DNA of 11,802 nt, from positions 21,900-33,701 of the forward strand of contig PMBY01000366.1 in assembly GCA_003153875.1 (NCBI GenBank), written 5' to 3'. The notes below the pieces were generated by a model. The model saw only the letters and a list, made by a program, of their open reading frames with translations, ran no database searches and had not been told where the DNA came from. Made by a program: the position numbers and the translations under genes. Each line of letters starts with the position of its first letter. Within the stretch, counting starts at the first letter, position 1. Below, piece by piece: positions 1-7,683 of the stretch. This DNA comes from Myxococcales bacterium. GTDB taxonomy: Bacteria > Myxococcota > Polyangia > Fen-1088.

Positions 1-1163
1 AGGTATCGGTGCACTGGCAATTCGCTGCCCACCGAGAACAAGAAGGCCAGCAGGCCCACGGCATACGCCAGCAAGAGGGCCACGGGCGGCCTTCTGACCA
101 TGAAGGCCAGGGGCAACATGGCGGCCACCAGGAACAGGGCTGAACCGCCGAACGCCCCGTGCACGTCCGCGTGAAGAGGCAAGACGAAATTGGCCAACTC
201 GCCACGCAGCGAATCGGCGTATCCCAAGGTCCAAGCGTAGTCAGTGTTGCCCGCGCGGGCCTGGTTGGTTCTGAAAAACTCAAAAGAGAAGGTCAGCAAG
301 TACGGCGCTGACAGCAGCACGCCCGCGCCCAGGCCGATTCCCATCCGTCCGTAGTACCGGATGAAGCGATCTGGGCTGACACGAGGCAGGCCGGGATGGA
401 TGGTCCGCGCCAGCCAAGGAAACATCCCCAGAAACAGGATAGCCCCGGCCAGCCCGAGAAACGCCCACTGCGGATGCCCGCTCACCACCGTCAGATACAG
501 ACTGATCGCGAGAAGCACCACCCTGCCCTTTGACCTCTCGTCGAGGAAAACCAGAGCACCAGTGGCAAACACCAGCACCATTCCCACGTAGGATTCCAAC
601 GCTGCTCCATACCGGAAGCTGTCCAGCATGCGAAGGTTGTAAACGACGGGAAGGGTGCAAAAGAACGCGCTCAGCCGGCCCATCGCCAAGCGCCGGCAAA
701 CGTGAAAAAGCGCCAAATGGATCAAGCCGAGTGAGATGAGGCGAAAGAAGGTATTCCATTCGAGAGCCAGGCCGCCCCAGTAGCCCGGCATCATGCTCGA
801 AACCCACGAGATGGGGTGGTAGAGTTGCCCCAGGGTCATGGCCGCGGTCGAGTGACCGCCGGCAAAACCCGGCATGTAGAGTGGGAAGGTTGCATTGCGC
901 ACCGACCACATCAAGTCGAGTTGTGCGAGCAGCGCGAAGATCGAGTAGTCGTTGCCGATGGTTTGTCGCGAGATGAAGGGCAACAACCAGGAAAGCAGCA
1001 CGAAAGGAAGGAGTAGGAACAAAGCCACGGTGGTCGCCCACCCGTCGACCCATCTCCTCCCGGCAACTCCCCTGCTCCGGTTGTCCCCCAAATGAGCGAG
1101 CGGCGGTTGCCTGGACAACTCGCTGGCAACCGCCGAATCCGCGATGGAAACCATGGTCTTCAT
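1..1163 (-). CDS. YfhO-like polytopic membrane protein (putative GT-C glycosyltransferase), C-terminus cut by window edge
   Basis: The reverse frame from ATG 1163 is open to the window edge (387 codons, no stop), so the C-terminus is missing. An in-frame stop at 1176-1178 makes 1163 the first usable ATG; a second ATG follows at codon 4, and neither has a clear Shine-Dalgarno. A hydrophilic N-terminus (1-40) precedes roughly eight to ten membrane spans, the first at about 44-63. The first external loop carries N71-D72-Y73, a typical place for the GT-C catalytic acid. SGHPQW (228-233) and SVGSELPVHRY (377-387) resemble motifs I associate with YfhO-family proteins, which act with lipid-linked sugar donors to glycosylate envelope polymers or proteins. 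The polytopic membrane call is secure; the YfhO assignment is from motif memory and moderate. It lies 86 bp downstream of the discoidin gene on the same strand, so co-transcription is possible. Confidence 0.75.
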   Translation of the reverse strand, partial: MKTMVSIADSAVASELSRQPPLAHLGDNRSRGVAGRRWVDGWATTVALFLLLPFVLLSWLLPFISRQTIGNDYSIFALLAQLDLMWSVRNATFPLYMPGFAGGHSTAAMTLGQLYHPISWVSSMMPGYWGGLALEWNTFFRLISLGLIHLALFHVCRRLAMGRLSAFFCTLPVVYNLRMLDSFRYGAALESYVGMVLVFATGALVFLDERSKGRVVLLAISLYLTVVSGHPQWAFLGLAGAILFLGMFPWLARTIHPGLPRVSPDRFIRYYGRMGIGLGAGVLLSAPYLLTFSFEFFRTNQARAGNTDYAWTLGYADSLRGELANFVLPLHADVHGAFGGSALFLVAAMLPLAFMVRRPPVALLLAYAVGLLAFLFSVGSELPVHRY

Positions 1164-1249
1164 ACGTGTGGCGGCTCACCGCTTCGCGGAGGCGGCCGGC
1201 CCTCTGGCGCGACGGCCCCCTGTCGGTGGTCGTTCCCGCCGCGGGGGCA

Positions 1250-2287
1250 TCAGAACACCTTCACCTGCAGCAGATGGAGAAAAGTGAAGCGCGGCACGCG
1301 GAGGCGCAGATAGCGCGCGTCGACGGCCGGGAAGCTAGGCTCCCACAGCAAGAATGGCGACTCGGTTCGCGCCACCTGTTGCCAGTTCGAGCGGTCGTTG
1401 CTGACCTCCGCCACCAGAGGGATGGCACGTTCCTGGCAGCAGTCTGCTCGGTTCGCGACGTACAACCGCCGTACCGGCTTGGCACGCCCGAGGTCGATCT
1501 CAAACCATGGACTCAGCTCCTCATTGGTATGGAACAACATTGTGGGGCCGAAGGCAGCGGCCAGCGCACTGCTCGTGCGCCAGGGCTGACCCTCTGCCAG
1601 ATCTTTCGACGCGAACAGGTGAAGGCCGGCGCCAACGGCTGACAGCAACACAACCAGCAAAGCCGCAAGGAAGAACCCCACGCGCCAGCGACCCTTCCGC
1701 AGCAAGCGCCGCAGCTTGCTCGCGTCCGCAAGATCGAGCATCGTCCGCACCGAGGTACGAGTGACCTGCGCGCCGTCGCGAAGCTCCGGGGTGGGAGCGT
1801 CGCCCAGACCGAGCGACGCATGCAGCGCCAACACGTGGTACAGCCGTGCGAAGTTGGCATCGCCATCGGCGGCGTCCGCCGAGATGGATTGCGGAGCGGT
1901 CTCGAAGGCAACCGCCAGACGCTTCTTGCCAGCCAGGTCTTTCGCCAGCAGGAGGAAGATGGCCTCGCGATAGAGGGTGAGCACCGGGACCAGCGGGACC
2001 TTGTCATCAGCGTCGAACACCGTATCCGCGGCGTCCGCGTAGGCGTGCGCCGCCCTCAACATGGCGGCTCGGTCTGGCACGGTCAAGACTTCTTCCGCGC
2101 GCGCCCTGCTCACCGACTCGCGCATCACTAGCCAGTCGAGAAGGCGTCGATGCATCGGAGCCCGTGGCGGCGACAACCGGCTGCGCGCAGCGGACTCCTC
2201 TGCCGTATTCGGATGGGCCGGTGCTGGCTCCATCGACGGCTGACCTGGGACTGGGTTGTCGTTTTCGCTGGTCACGTGAAGTGGCAC
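1250..2287 (-). CDS. Single-span membrane protein with extracytoplasmic discoidin (F5/8 type C) domain
   Basis: The protein has up to 345 residues. Residues 1-45 are Pro/Ala-rich and probably disordered. Residues 46-195 form an alpha-helical, charged, presumably cytoplasmic part that I do not recognise. One membrane span lies at about 203-225 after a basic patch (KLRRLLRKGRWR), and residues 232-345 look like a discoidin/F5-8 type C beta-sandwich. Typical features are SPWFEIDLG (259-267), VSNDRSNWQQV (295-305) and YLRLRVPRF (326-334), the fold used for carbohydrate or ligand binding. A Cys-Cys pair sits at 283-284. The basic side before the span predicts the discoidin domain in the periplasm. 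The start is uncertain: GTG 2287 is the longest, GTG 2275 has TAGGTG upstream, and ATG 2233 is also possible. It probably shares a transcript with the membrane protein downstream. Confidence 0.85.
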   Translation of the reverse strand: MPLHVTSENDNPVPGQPSMEPAPAHPNTAEESAARSRLSPPRAPMHRRLLDWLVMRESVSRARAEEVLTVPDRAAMLRAAHAYADAADTVFDADDKVPLVPVLTLYREAIFLLLAKDLAGKKRLAVAFETAPQSISADAADGDANFARLYHVLALHASLGLGDAPTPELRDGAQVTRTSVRTMLDLADASKLRRLLRKGRWRVGFFLAALLVVLLSAVGAGLHLFASKDLAEGQPWRTSSALAAAFGPTMLFHTNEELSPWFEIDLGRAKPVRRLYVANRADCCQERAIPLVAEVSNDRSNWQQVARTESPFLLWEPSFPAVDARYLRLRVPRFTFLHLLQVKVF

Positions 2288-2583
2288 CTACGCTGTCGCG
2301 CCCATCAAGACGCGCGCCTCAGCATAACGTGGTTCTGCCCGCAGGGAAACTCGTTCAGCTCCCGCTGTTCACCTCCCGCGCGAGCCCAACCCGGGACTTA
2401 GACTCCGACAAGAACTCAACCACGCGCCGCGCTGAGCTGCCGGCGCCGTCGTGCACAGGTGCGGGGTTGTCGTATCATTTCCGGCGTCGCCACTCGCGGC
2501 GTGATGGCGCGGATCGGGTTGCCCCCGTCTGCGAACACACATACGATGGCATGTGCTCCTGCTAGGCACCATCCGGAAATCTC
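2288..2583. other. Divergent intergenic region (296 bp)
   Basis: This spacer separates the minus-strand discoidin gene from the plus-strand membrane protein. No conserved reading frame, tRNA or strong hairpin is visible. It should hold promoters for both directions. The best plus-strand -10-like hexamer is TATCAT (2473-2478), with no convincing -35. A minus-strand frame covering 2416-2793 overlaps the real start of the plus-strand gene and looks like chance. Confidence 0.5.
2321..2349 (-). promoter_or_regulatory. Weak promoter candidate for the discoidin gene
   Basis: On the minus strand TTTCCC (2344-2349) and TATGCT (2321-2326) are 17 bp apart, a partial match to a housekeeping promoter. 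Transcription would start near 2314, giving a short leader before GTG 2287 or 2275. This is pattern matching only. Confidence 0.25.
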
Positions 2584-3753
2584 ATGTTCAGACGCTTTGG
2601 CCTGCTCCTCGATTCTCTCCTTTTCGAGGTTCTGATCTACTTTGGGATCTTTCTCCTCAACCTGCGGCTGTTCTCGACACAAGTCGGAATGGTTTCGGAC
2701 ATAAGGACACATCTTCAGCTCATCCCCGAGTACCTCGACAACCGTCTCTACATCCCGCATCCGCTTTTCTACATCCTTGCCCACGGAGGCCACTGGATTA
2801 CCGGCCTGCCGTACGATTTCGTCGTCCCTTTCCTGATGTCAACATTGTCGGTGCTCAGCATTTTGTTGACCAAGCGGCTGATCAAGTTCTACCGCCCCGG
2901 GTTCCATCATGAGTTCGTGTATATCCTGACTGCAGTGGCCGCCAACTACGCCATTGCCATCTACCTGCCTCGCTACAACCCATACCCGTATCTGGGACAA
3001 TGGAGCCCGAACGTCTGGCACAGCCCGACGATGATGCTGCTCAAGCCTCTTGCCCTGCTCGGCTTTTGCGGCACGGTTCACTACGTGAACGGACTAGGCG
3101 TCGGCCGCCGGCGTGTCGCATGGCTGACGAGCGCTGCCTTGGCATTCAGTACAATTGCCATGCCAAGTTTCATCGTCTGCTTTCTTCCTGCCATGACGTT
3201 GTTTCTGCTGGTGTTTCACTGGGGAAGTTCTCGACTCTACCGGAACACCTTCCTGATGTTTCTGCCCAGCCTCGTGCTGTTGTCGTGGCAATTCATCGAA
3301 ACCTACACATCGCACGCGCAGCCAACGTATTTCCACGACAGCATCATTGTCACAAACTTCACGGTCACGAGGCTCTACGCACCGAGCGCTTTCATATCAA
3401 CTCTGCTGGTAGCCGCTTTCCCGCTCAGTGTCCTCTTGGCGATCCGGGGCAGGCTGAATCGGAACGCCCCTTTGGCGGCCAGCTGGTTTCTGGTTCTGGT
3501 CGGCTTCCTACAAGCTTCGTTCCTCGCCGAGAAGACCAAGGTCTCCCAGGGAGCGTTCGTTTTCGGCTACGTGATCAGTCTTTTCATCGTCTTCTTCTTT
3601 TCGCTGGTCGAGTTCCTAGCCTGGTTTGCTCCTCGAACAGAACCCGCCGTGTCCTTCAAAAGAAAAGCCGTGGTGGCGGTGATCGCGGCCGCGCACTTGG
3701 CGTCAGGTTTCTGGTACTACAGCGATCTGGTAGCGGGGAAGCGCGTCTTCTAG
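2584..3753 (+). CDS. Polytopic inner-membrane protein, GT-C-like (putative polysaccharide or glycosylation function)
   Basis: The 389-residue protein starts at ATG 2584, with a weak GGA about 10 bases upstream. It has about nine hydrophobic spans: near 10-30, 78-98, 111-127, 151-168, 177-213, 222-237, 268-287, 298-314, 324-348 and 361-379, some of which may pair differently. The first loop contains VSDIRTHLQLIPEYL (37-51) with an acidic residue after the first span, as in GT-C glycosyltransferases. WSPNVWHSPT (140-149) recalls a motif I have seen in polytopic proteins of polysaccharide loci, but I cannot name the family. The gene is visibly less GC-rich than its neighbours; part of this reflects hydrophobic codons. 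It converges on the glycosyltransferase gene with 41 bp between stops. The membrane call is firm; the sugar-transfer role is inference. Confidence 0.85.
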   Translation: MFRRFGLLLDSLLFEVLIYFGIFLLNLRLFSTQVGMVSDIRTHLQLIPEYLDNRLYIPHPLFYILAHGGHWITGLPYDFVVPFLMSTLSVLSILLTKRLIKFYRPGFHHEFVYILTAVAANYAIAIYLPRYNPYPYLGQWSPNVWHSPTMMLLKPLALLGFCGTVHYVNGLGVGRRRVAWLTSAALAFSTIAMPSFIVCFLPAMTLFLLVFHWGSSRLYRNTFLMFLPSLVLLSWQFIETYTSHAQPTYFHDSIIVTNFTVTRLYAPSAFISTLLVAAFPLSVLLAIRGRLNRNAPLAASWFLVLVGFLQASFLAEKTKVSQGAFVFGYVISLFIVFFFSLVEFLAWFAPRTEPAVSFKRKAVVAVIAAAHLASGFWYYSDLVAGKRVF

Positions 3754-3794
3754 GAGCCCGATCTTCTCCGTGCCGCACCCTCGTGATGACGCAC

Positions 3795-4790
3795 CTAGCG
3801 TCGCTCGGACCCGTGACCGGATTCCTGCGCGGCCGTGGGGGCATCGTCGATCTTGCGCCGAACGAGGTAGAGCGGCCTGCGCTTGACCTCCTCGAAGATC
3901 CGGCCGACGTACTCGCCTACGAAACCCAGACACACCAGAACGATGCTGGAAAAGAAGACATTGACGATCACCAGCGAGGTCCATCCCGGTACCGCCCGCC
4001 CAAGCACGAAGCGGACATAGACGGCGTATGCGGCGTAGGCCAGGCCGCCCAGCAAACCGCACAGGCCGAGCAAACTGGCGACGCGCAAGGGCGCGGTGGA
4101 AAAGCTGGTCAGGCCGTCGGCGCTCAGACGCAGCATCCTGAGCAGCGGATACTTGGTCTCCCCGGCCGCGCGTCCCGGCCGGACAAAATCCAATGTGGTG
4201 TGCGAAAAGCCGACCCACGACACCAGACCGCGAACCAATCGGTGGTGCTCGCGCAATTGGCCTAGCGCCTCGACCACGGCTCGGCTCATCAAGCGAAACT
4301 CGCCGACATTGGCCTCCATCTCGTGGTTGGTCAAGGCACCCATGATTCGGTAGAAAGCCCACGCCGTGACCCGCTTGAAGAGCGATTCTTTCTCACGGCT
4401 TGCCCGGCGCGCCTGCACCACGTCGAACCCGCGACGGTAGAGAGCGACCATCTCCGGGATCAGCTCGGGTGGATCCTGCAGGTCCGCATCCATGAGGATG
4501 ACGGCGTCGCCCTTGGCGCAATCGAGCCCAGCGGTGATGGCCGCCGGGTGGCCGAAATTGCGCGAAAACTGCACCAGCTTGATGCGCGCATCCGCGCGAT
4601 GCGCCTGCTCGATCACCTGCGCGGTGGCGTCGCGGCTTCCGTCGTCGACGAACCACACCTCGGCGCCGCCGGGCAAGGTATCCATTACGGCGCGCACGCG
4701 GGGCAAGAGCAGTGGCAAGACCGCTTCCTCGTTGAACACCGGGATCACGATGGAGACCCGCGGGTCAGGGCGCACGACAGTTTCGTTCAC
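3795..4790 (-). CDS. GtrB-type polyprenyl-phosphate glycosyltransferase (GT2, two C-terminal spans)
   Basis: The 331-residue protein has the full layout of the GtrB/DPM1-like GT2 group, which transfers a sugar from a nucleotide donor to undecaprenyl phosphate on the cytoplasmic face. Visible motifs are VSIVIPVFNEE (12-22), WFVDDGSRDAT (46-56), FSRNFGHPAAITAGLD (75-90), metal-binding DADLQDPPELIPEM (101-114), a basic REKESLFKR segment (132-140) and GETKYPLLRML (210-220). Two membrane spans (about 233-258 and 270-293) are followed by GEYVGRIFEEVKRRPLYLV (292-310), typical of the family. The start is GTG 4790, 18 bp after the stop of the preceding gene, with no clear Shine-Dalgarno, so translation may be coupled. 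It is last in a four-gene operon. The sugar cannot be read from sequence. No GtrA-like flippase lies in the window. Confidence 0.93.
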   Translation of the reverse strand: MNETVVRPDPRVSIVIPVFNEEAVLPLLLPRVRAVMDTLPGGAEVWFVDDGSRDATAQVIEQAHRADARIKLVQFSRNFGHPAAITAGLDCAKGDAVILMDADLQDPPELIPEMVALYRRGFDVVQARRASREKESLFKRVTAWAFYRIMGALTNHEMEANVGEFRLMSRAVVEALGQLREHHRLVRGLVSWVGFSHTTLDFVRPGRAAGETKYPLLRMLRLSADGLTSFSTAPLRVASLLGLCGLLGGLAYAAYAVYVRFVLGRAVPGWTSLVIVNVFFSSIVLVCLGFVGEYVGRIFEEVKRRPLYLVRRKIDDAPTAAQESGHGSERR

Positions 4791-4808
4791 AGGGTGTGGC
4801 CAGCGGCT

Positions 4809-5891
4809 CTAGTACGCCAAGCGCGCGCCCACGGCCAGGCTGGCCAGGATGGGGTCGCCCTTGGCGATGTTGGACTGGACGAAGATGCGGAGCACCCACA
4901 GATTGACCTGCGCGCCCAGGATGCCACGGACCCTTGCCGGGCTGGGGGCAGCGTGAGCCCCAACATGAACATGCGCCGTGCCCAAGTTCAGTGGGTCCGG
5001 CTGAACGTTCGCAATATGGCCAGCCAGGGTCGCATCGAGGACCACGTCCATCTTGGTATCACCGCCCAGTTGCCAGTCGAAGCCCAGGCCGCCGAACGCG
5101 GTAGCTAGGCTCAGCAGCCGCACGCTGGTCGTGACCTCTACAGGAATGCTCCTGGTCGTCATGTCAAGGTTGAAACCCGCCGTACCGCCAGCGGTTCCCG
5201 TCGCGTCCAAAGTCACGCCGCTGACAGACGTGTTGGGGATGGCGAAACTCGACGAGAACGGCTGGGTGAGCCCGAGATTCATGTGCGAGGAGTCGTAGCC
5301 GGATGTGATCGCGATACCGCCCCAGCGGATCAGCATCTTGAGCGCAGTCGTCGTGCGGGACGGGCCAAACAGCCGGAGCTGCGCATGGAGACCCCAGTTG
5401 TCGAGGCTGCCGCTCCAAGCGCCGTACCGCTGGGTGGGTAGCTGCATCCAGTTGCCGAACACCATGACGGGGATCTTGAGAAAGCCCAGGCTGAGCCCCG
5501 CCATCACCGAGGCATTCAAGCCCGCGCCTTGGAGCGGAAAGGCCTGGCTGTTGGCTGGGTTGTTGCCTGGCTGGTAGCTCTTGTCCACGCCAAGAGCGAA
5601 GCTGGCCGAGCCGCCCACCTCGAAGTACGTCGCCTCCGAGGCGTAGTCCACACCCATTCCTTTGCTGGTGAAACTCTGTGCATCGCCAAGGTTCTTGAGG
5701 AAGGCACCCGCACCCGAGTTGAACAGATCCTGCAGCTTGGTCCCCAGTTGGTCCTGGGTCAGGCCGGTTTGGTTCAAGAAATTCTGCAGGTCCGGCCCGG
5801 GACTTGGAAAGGTGACCTGGGCACGGACGTCAATCGCCAGAGCTGCCAGAAACACGAACGCTAGACCGAGAGTGACGACGGTTTTGCGCAT
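4809..5891 (-). CDS. Secreted, probable outer-membrane beta-barrel protein
   Basis: The 360-residue protein starts MRKTVVTLG with a classical signal peptide and likely cleavage after VRA (residue 24). Residues 25-75 are polar and Gln/Asn-rich, perhaps helical. From about residue 90 on, short alternating hydrophobic/polar stretches rich in Gly, Ser and aromatics follow, ending GARLAY with an aromatic last residue, as in many outer-membrane barrels. I see no named family motif; homologues are probably conserved hypothetical proteins. ATG 5891 is supported by the signal peptide; a purine-rich AAGGGAG lies rather far upstream (about 15 bases). It is 51 bp after the RCC1-repeat gene and 18 bp before the glycosyltransferase gene, in one operon. 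The barrel call is inference from sequence style. Confidence 0.8.
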   Translation of the reverse strand: MRKTVVTLGLAFVFLAALAIDVRAQVTFPSPGPDLQNFLNQTGLTQDQLGTKLQDLFNSGAGAFLKNLGDAQSFTSKGMGVDYASEATYFEVGGSASFALGVDKSYQPGNNPANSQAFPLQGAGLNASVMAGLSLGFLKIPVMVFGNWMQLPTQRYGAWSGSLDNWGLHAQLRLFGPSRTTTALKMLIRWGGIAITSGYDSSHMNLGLTQPFSSSFAIPNTSVSGVTLDATGTAGGTAGFNLDMTTRSIPVEVTTSVRLLSLATAFGGLGFDWQLGGDTKMDVVLDATLAGHIANVQPDPLNLGTAHVHVGAHAAPSPARVRGILGAQVNLWVLRIFVQSNIAKGDPILASLAVGARLAY

Positions 5892-5942
5892 GATGGCCGT
5901 ATCTTACTCCCTTCGAGCCTCGGCGTCCTGGCCTTGGATGCG

Positions 5943-7670
5943 TCAGAGAGACTGGCGTGCGAGCACGCCCCAGCACTTCTGCTGGCCGGTTTGCGTAATG
6001 GCGCAAGCGAAGTGGGAACCGACGCTGACCTGCTTGCATGGTCCGACAGGAGCCGCGCCGAGATCGGCGCCCTGCCCAGTCGCCGAGCCCGCCGCCCAGC
6101 AGGCCACGGATCCGTCTGCCTTGATTCCACAAGCGTGGGCCTCGCCCGCACTGACCTGACTAAACCGCCCCGTCACCGCCCTGGCTTGGCCGGATCGATC
6201 GCCGCCCCAGCAAATCGCCGTGCCGCCGGCCCGAATGCCACAGGTGAACGTCCCGCCCGCGCTAACCACCACGAACTTCCCGCTCGGCGCCCGCGCCTGA
6301 CCAAGACGTCGATCACCCCAGCATGCCACGCGGCCGCTGGTTGTAATCCCGCAAGTATGTGTTCCGCCTGCGCTCACCTGGACGAAGGTCTCGGCTGGTG
6401 GCCGGCTTTCGCCCTGGGTGTTTGCGCCCCAGCAAGCGGCAGACCCATCTGGCCTGAGGCCGCAAGAATGCGCTCCGCCCGCCGTGACGGCGGTGAACGC
6501 GCCTGTGGGCGGCGTACTCTGGCCATCCCCATTTTCGCCCCAACAGGAGACCGCTCCCTGGCTGTCCAGCGCACAGGCGTGGCCATCGCCGGTCGAGACC
6601 TTGGCAAACATCCCTTTGGGTGGGACGGCCTGGCCGCGATCGTTTTCCCCCCAACAGCGCAACGACTTGTCCTCGCGCACTCCGCAAACATGCTGGCTCG
6701 CGCTCACCTCCAGGTAGCGACCGCCCGGCAGGGTGGTGTCGCCGAAGCTATCGCTGCCCCAACATGCGACAGAGCCATCCGTGCGCATGCCGCAGGCATG
6801 GGCGGCGCCCGAGCTGAGTAGGATGAACGCACCTGCGGGCGGCCTGATGACTGGCGCCGTCTTCGCTCCCCAGCAAACCGCAGCCCCGTTCCTCGCCAGA
6901 CCACAGGTGTGTCGGTCCCCGGCGCTGAGAAACATGAACTGCCCCGCTGGCGGGCTTGCCTGCCCGTCGTCGTTTGCCCCCCAACAACCAACCGAACCGT
7001 CATGGCGGATGGAGCAACTATGCTGCAAACCCACACTGACCATTATGTGGCGGTCCCCAGGTGGCACGCTCTGGCCCTTGTCGTTCCGCCCCCAACAGAC
7101 CAGTGTGCCGTCCACGCGCAGGCCGCAAGTGTACCCTCCGCCCACTCCAACCTGCCGAAATCGCCCTGCCGGGGCCTCGCAGGCGCCGCTCGAATCGTCC
7201 CCCCAACACACGACCTGATTGTCAAGTCCCACGGCGCAGGCGTGATTCCCTCGGCCGGTGCCCAACTGCGTGAATCTGCCCTCGGGCGGGCCTCGCCGGT
7301 CGCCAGCAAGTCTGCGCCCCCAGCAGGAAATGCCGCCGTCGTCGCGCAAGCCACAACTGAGTCCGTCGCCTGCGCTGATTTGGCCGAAAAGCCCGGCCGG
7401 CGGCGTGCTTTCCCCAAACTTGTTGCCGCCCCAGCAGGTGACCGTGTTGTTGGTCAGCAGGCCGCAGGTATGAGTCTGACCAGCGCTGACCTGAAAAATC
7501 CTCACTCCCGGAGCTGTGTCGGCCGGCGTGCGCAGCGCAGGGTCGGGCGCAGGCTCGGCGTCCGCTTTGGCCGCCGCCCCTCTACCGGGCGCGGCAGGTC
7601 CGCAGCGACATGCCTGGCAAAACACAAACCCGAGCAACACCAGAGGTATGCGGCCGGGCGACAGGCTCAT
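5943..7670 (-). CDS. Exported protein of 14 short cysteine-paired RCC1-type repeats
   Basis: The 575-residue protein has an N-terminal export signal (MSLSPGRIPLVLLGFVF) followed by three cysteines (18, 21, 23). C21 after Ala could be a lipid anchor, but the lipobox is not canonical. A Pro/Ala linker (24-56) precedes 14 repeats of about 37 residues from about 58 to the end. The consensus is F-x-x-V-S-A-G-x-x-H-x-C-G-L-x-x-D-G, then xVxCWG-x-N-x-x-G-Q-x-x-P-P. Every repeat has two Cys exactly ten positions apart, the second followed by Trp (14 of 14). The last repeat stops just after CWG. RCC1-type repeats form beta-propeller blades, usually for binding other proteins; blades this short recall BLIP-II and bacterial RCC1_2 proteins. 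ATG 7670 has AGGCGAG close upstream. It follows the small barrel gene by 13 bp. Confidence 0.92.
   Translation of the reverse strand: MSLSPGRIPLVLLGFVFCQACRCGPAAPGRGAAAKADAEPAPDPALRTPADTAPGVRIFQVSAGQTHTCGLLTNNTVTCWGGNKFGESTPPAGLFGQISAGDGLSCGLRDDGGISCWGRRLAGDRRGPPEGRFTQLGTGRGNHACAVGLDNQVVCWGDDSSGACEAPAGRFRQVGVGGGYTCGLRVDGTLVCWGRNDKGQSVPPGDRHIMVSVGLQHSCSIRHDGSVGCWGANDDGQASPPAGQFMFLSAGDRHTCGLARNGAAVCWGAKTAPVIRPPAGAFILLSSGAAHACGMRTDGSVACWGSDSFGDTTLPGGRYLEVSASQHVCGVREDKSLRCWGENDRGQAVPPKGMFAKVSTGDGHACALDSQGAVSCWGENGDGQSTPPTGAFTAVTAGGAHSCGLRPDGSAACWGANTQGESRPPAETFVQVSAGGTHTCGITTSGRVACWGDRRLGQARAPSGKFVVVSAGGTFTCGIRAGGTAICWGGDRSGQARAVTGRFSQVSAGEAHACGIKADGSVACWAAGSATGQGADLGAAPVGPCKQVSVGSHFACAITQTGQQKCWGVLARQSL
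5950..7500 (-). repeat. Protein-coding tandem repeat, ~111-bp period, 14 units
   Basis: The RCC1-type blades create a DNA periodicity of about 111 bp, visible on the plus strand as recurring CCCCAGCA/CCCCAACA words (complement of the TGTTGGGG/TGCTGGGG codons for CWG). The units are diverged in codons, so this is old duplication rather than a recent expansion. Confidence 0.85.
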
Positions 7671-7683
7671 CGATCTCGCCTGG

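Noticed and set aside
280..1179. 299-codon minus-strand frame overlapping the YfhO-like gene
   Set aside because: A different reverse frame, open from 1163 to the window edge, gives a coherent hydrophobic membrane protein; this one is Arg/Pro-rich nonsense.
2416..2793. 125-codon minus-strand frame across the intergenic region and start of the plus-strand membrane gene
   Set aside because: Glu/Lys-rich part is the exact antisense of hydrophobic codons; no ribosome site or family motif.
3000..4265. 421-codon plus-strand frame spanning the membrane protein and the glycosyltransferase
   Set aside because: It overlaps one real gene out of frame and another antisense; low-complexity Arg/Gly/Gln composition.
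4323..5108. 261-codon plus-strand frame
   Set aside because: Antisense to the GtrB-type enzyme and the outer-membrane protein, both of which have clear protein features.
6733..7218. Plus-strand frames with repeated PQ/AP words
   Set aside because: The apparent repeat is only the complement of the RCC1-type blade codons.
5950..7500. Regular ~111-bp periodicity considered as a CRISPR-like or satellite array
   Set aside because: Units are diverged and in phase with protein repeats; no identical direct repeat with unique spacers.
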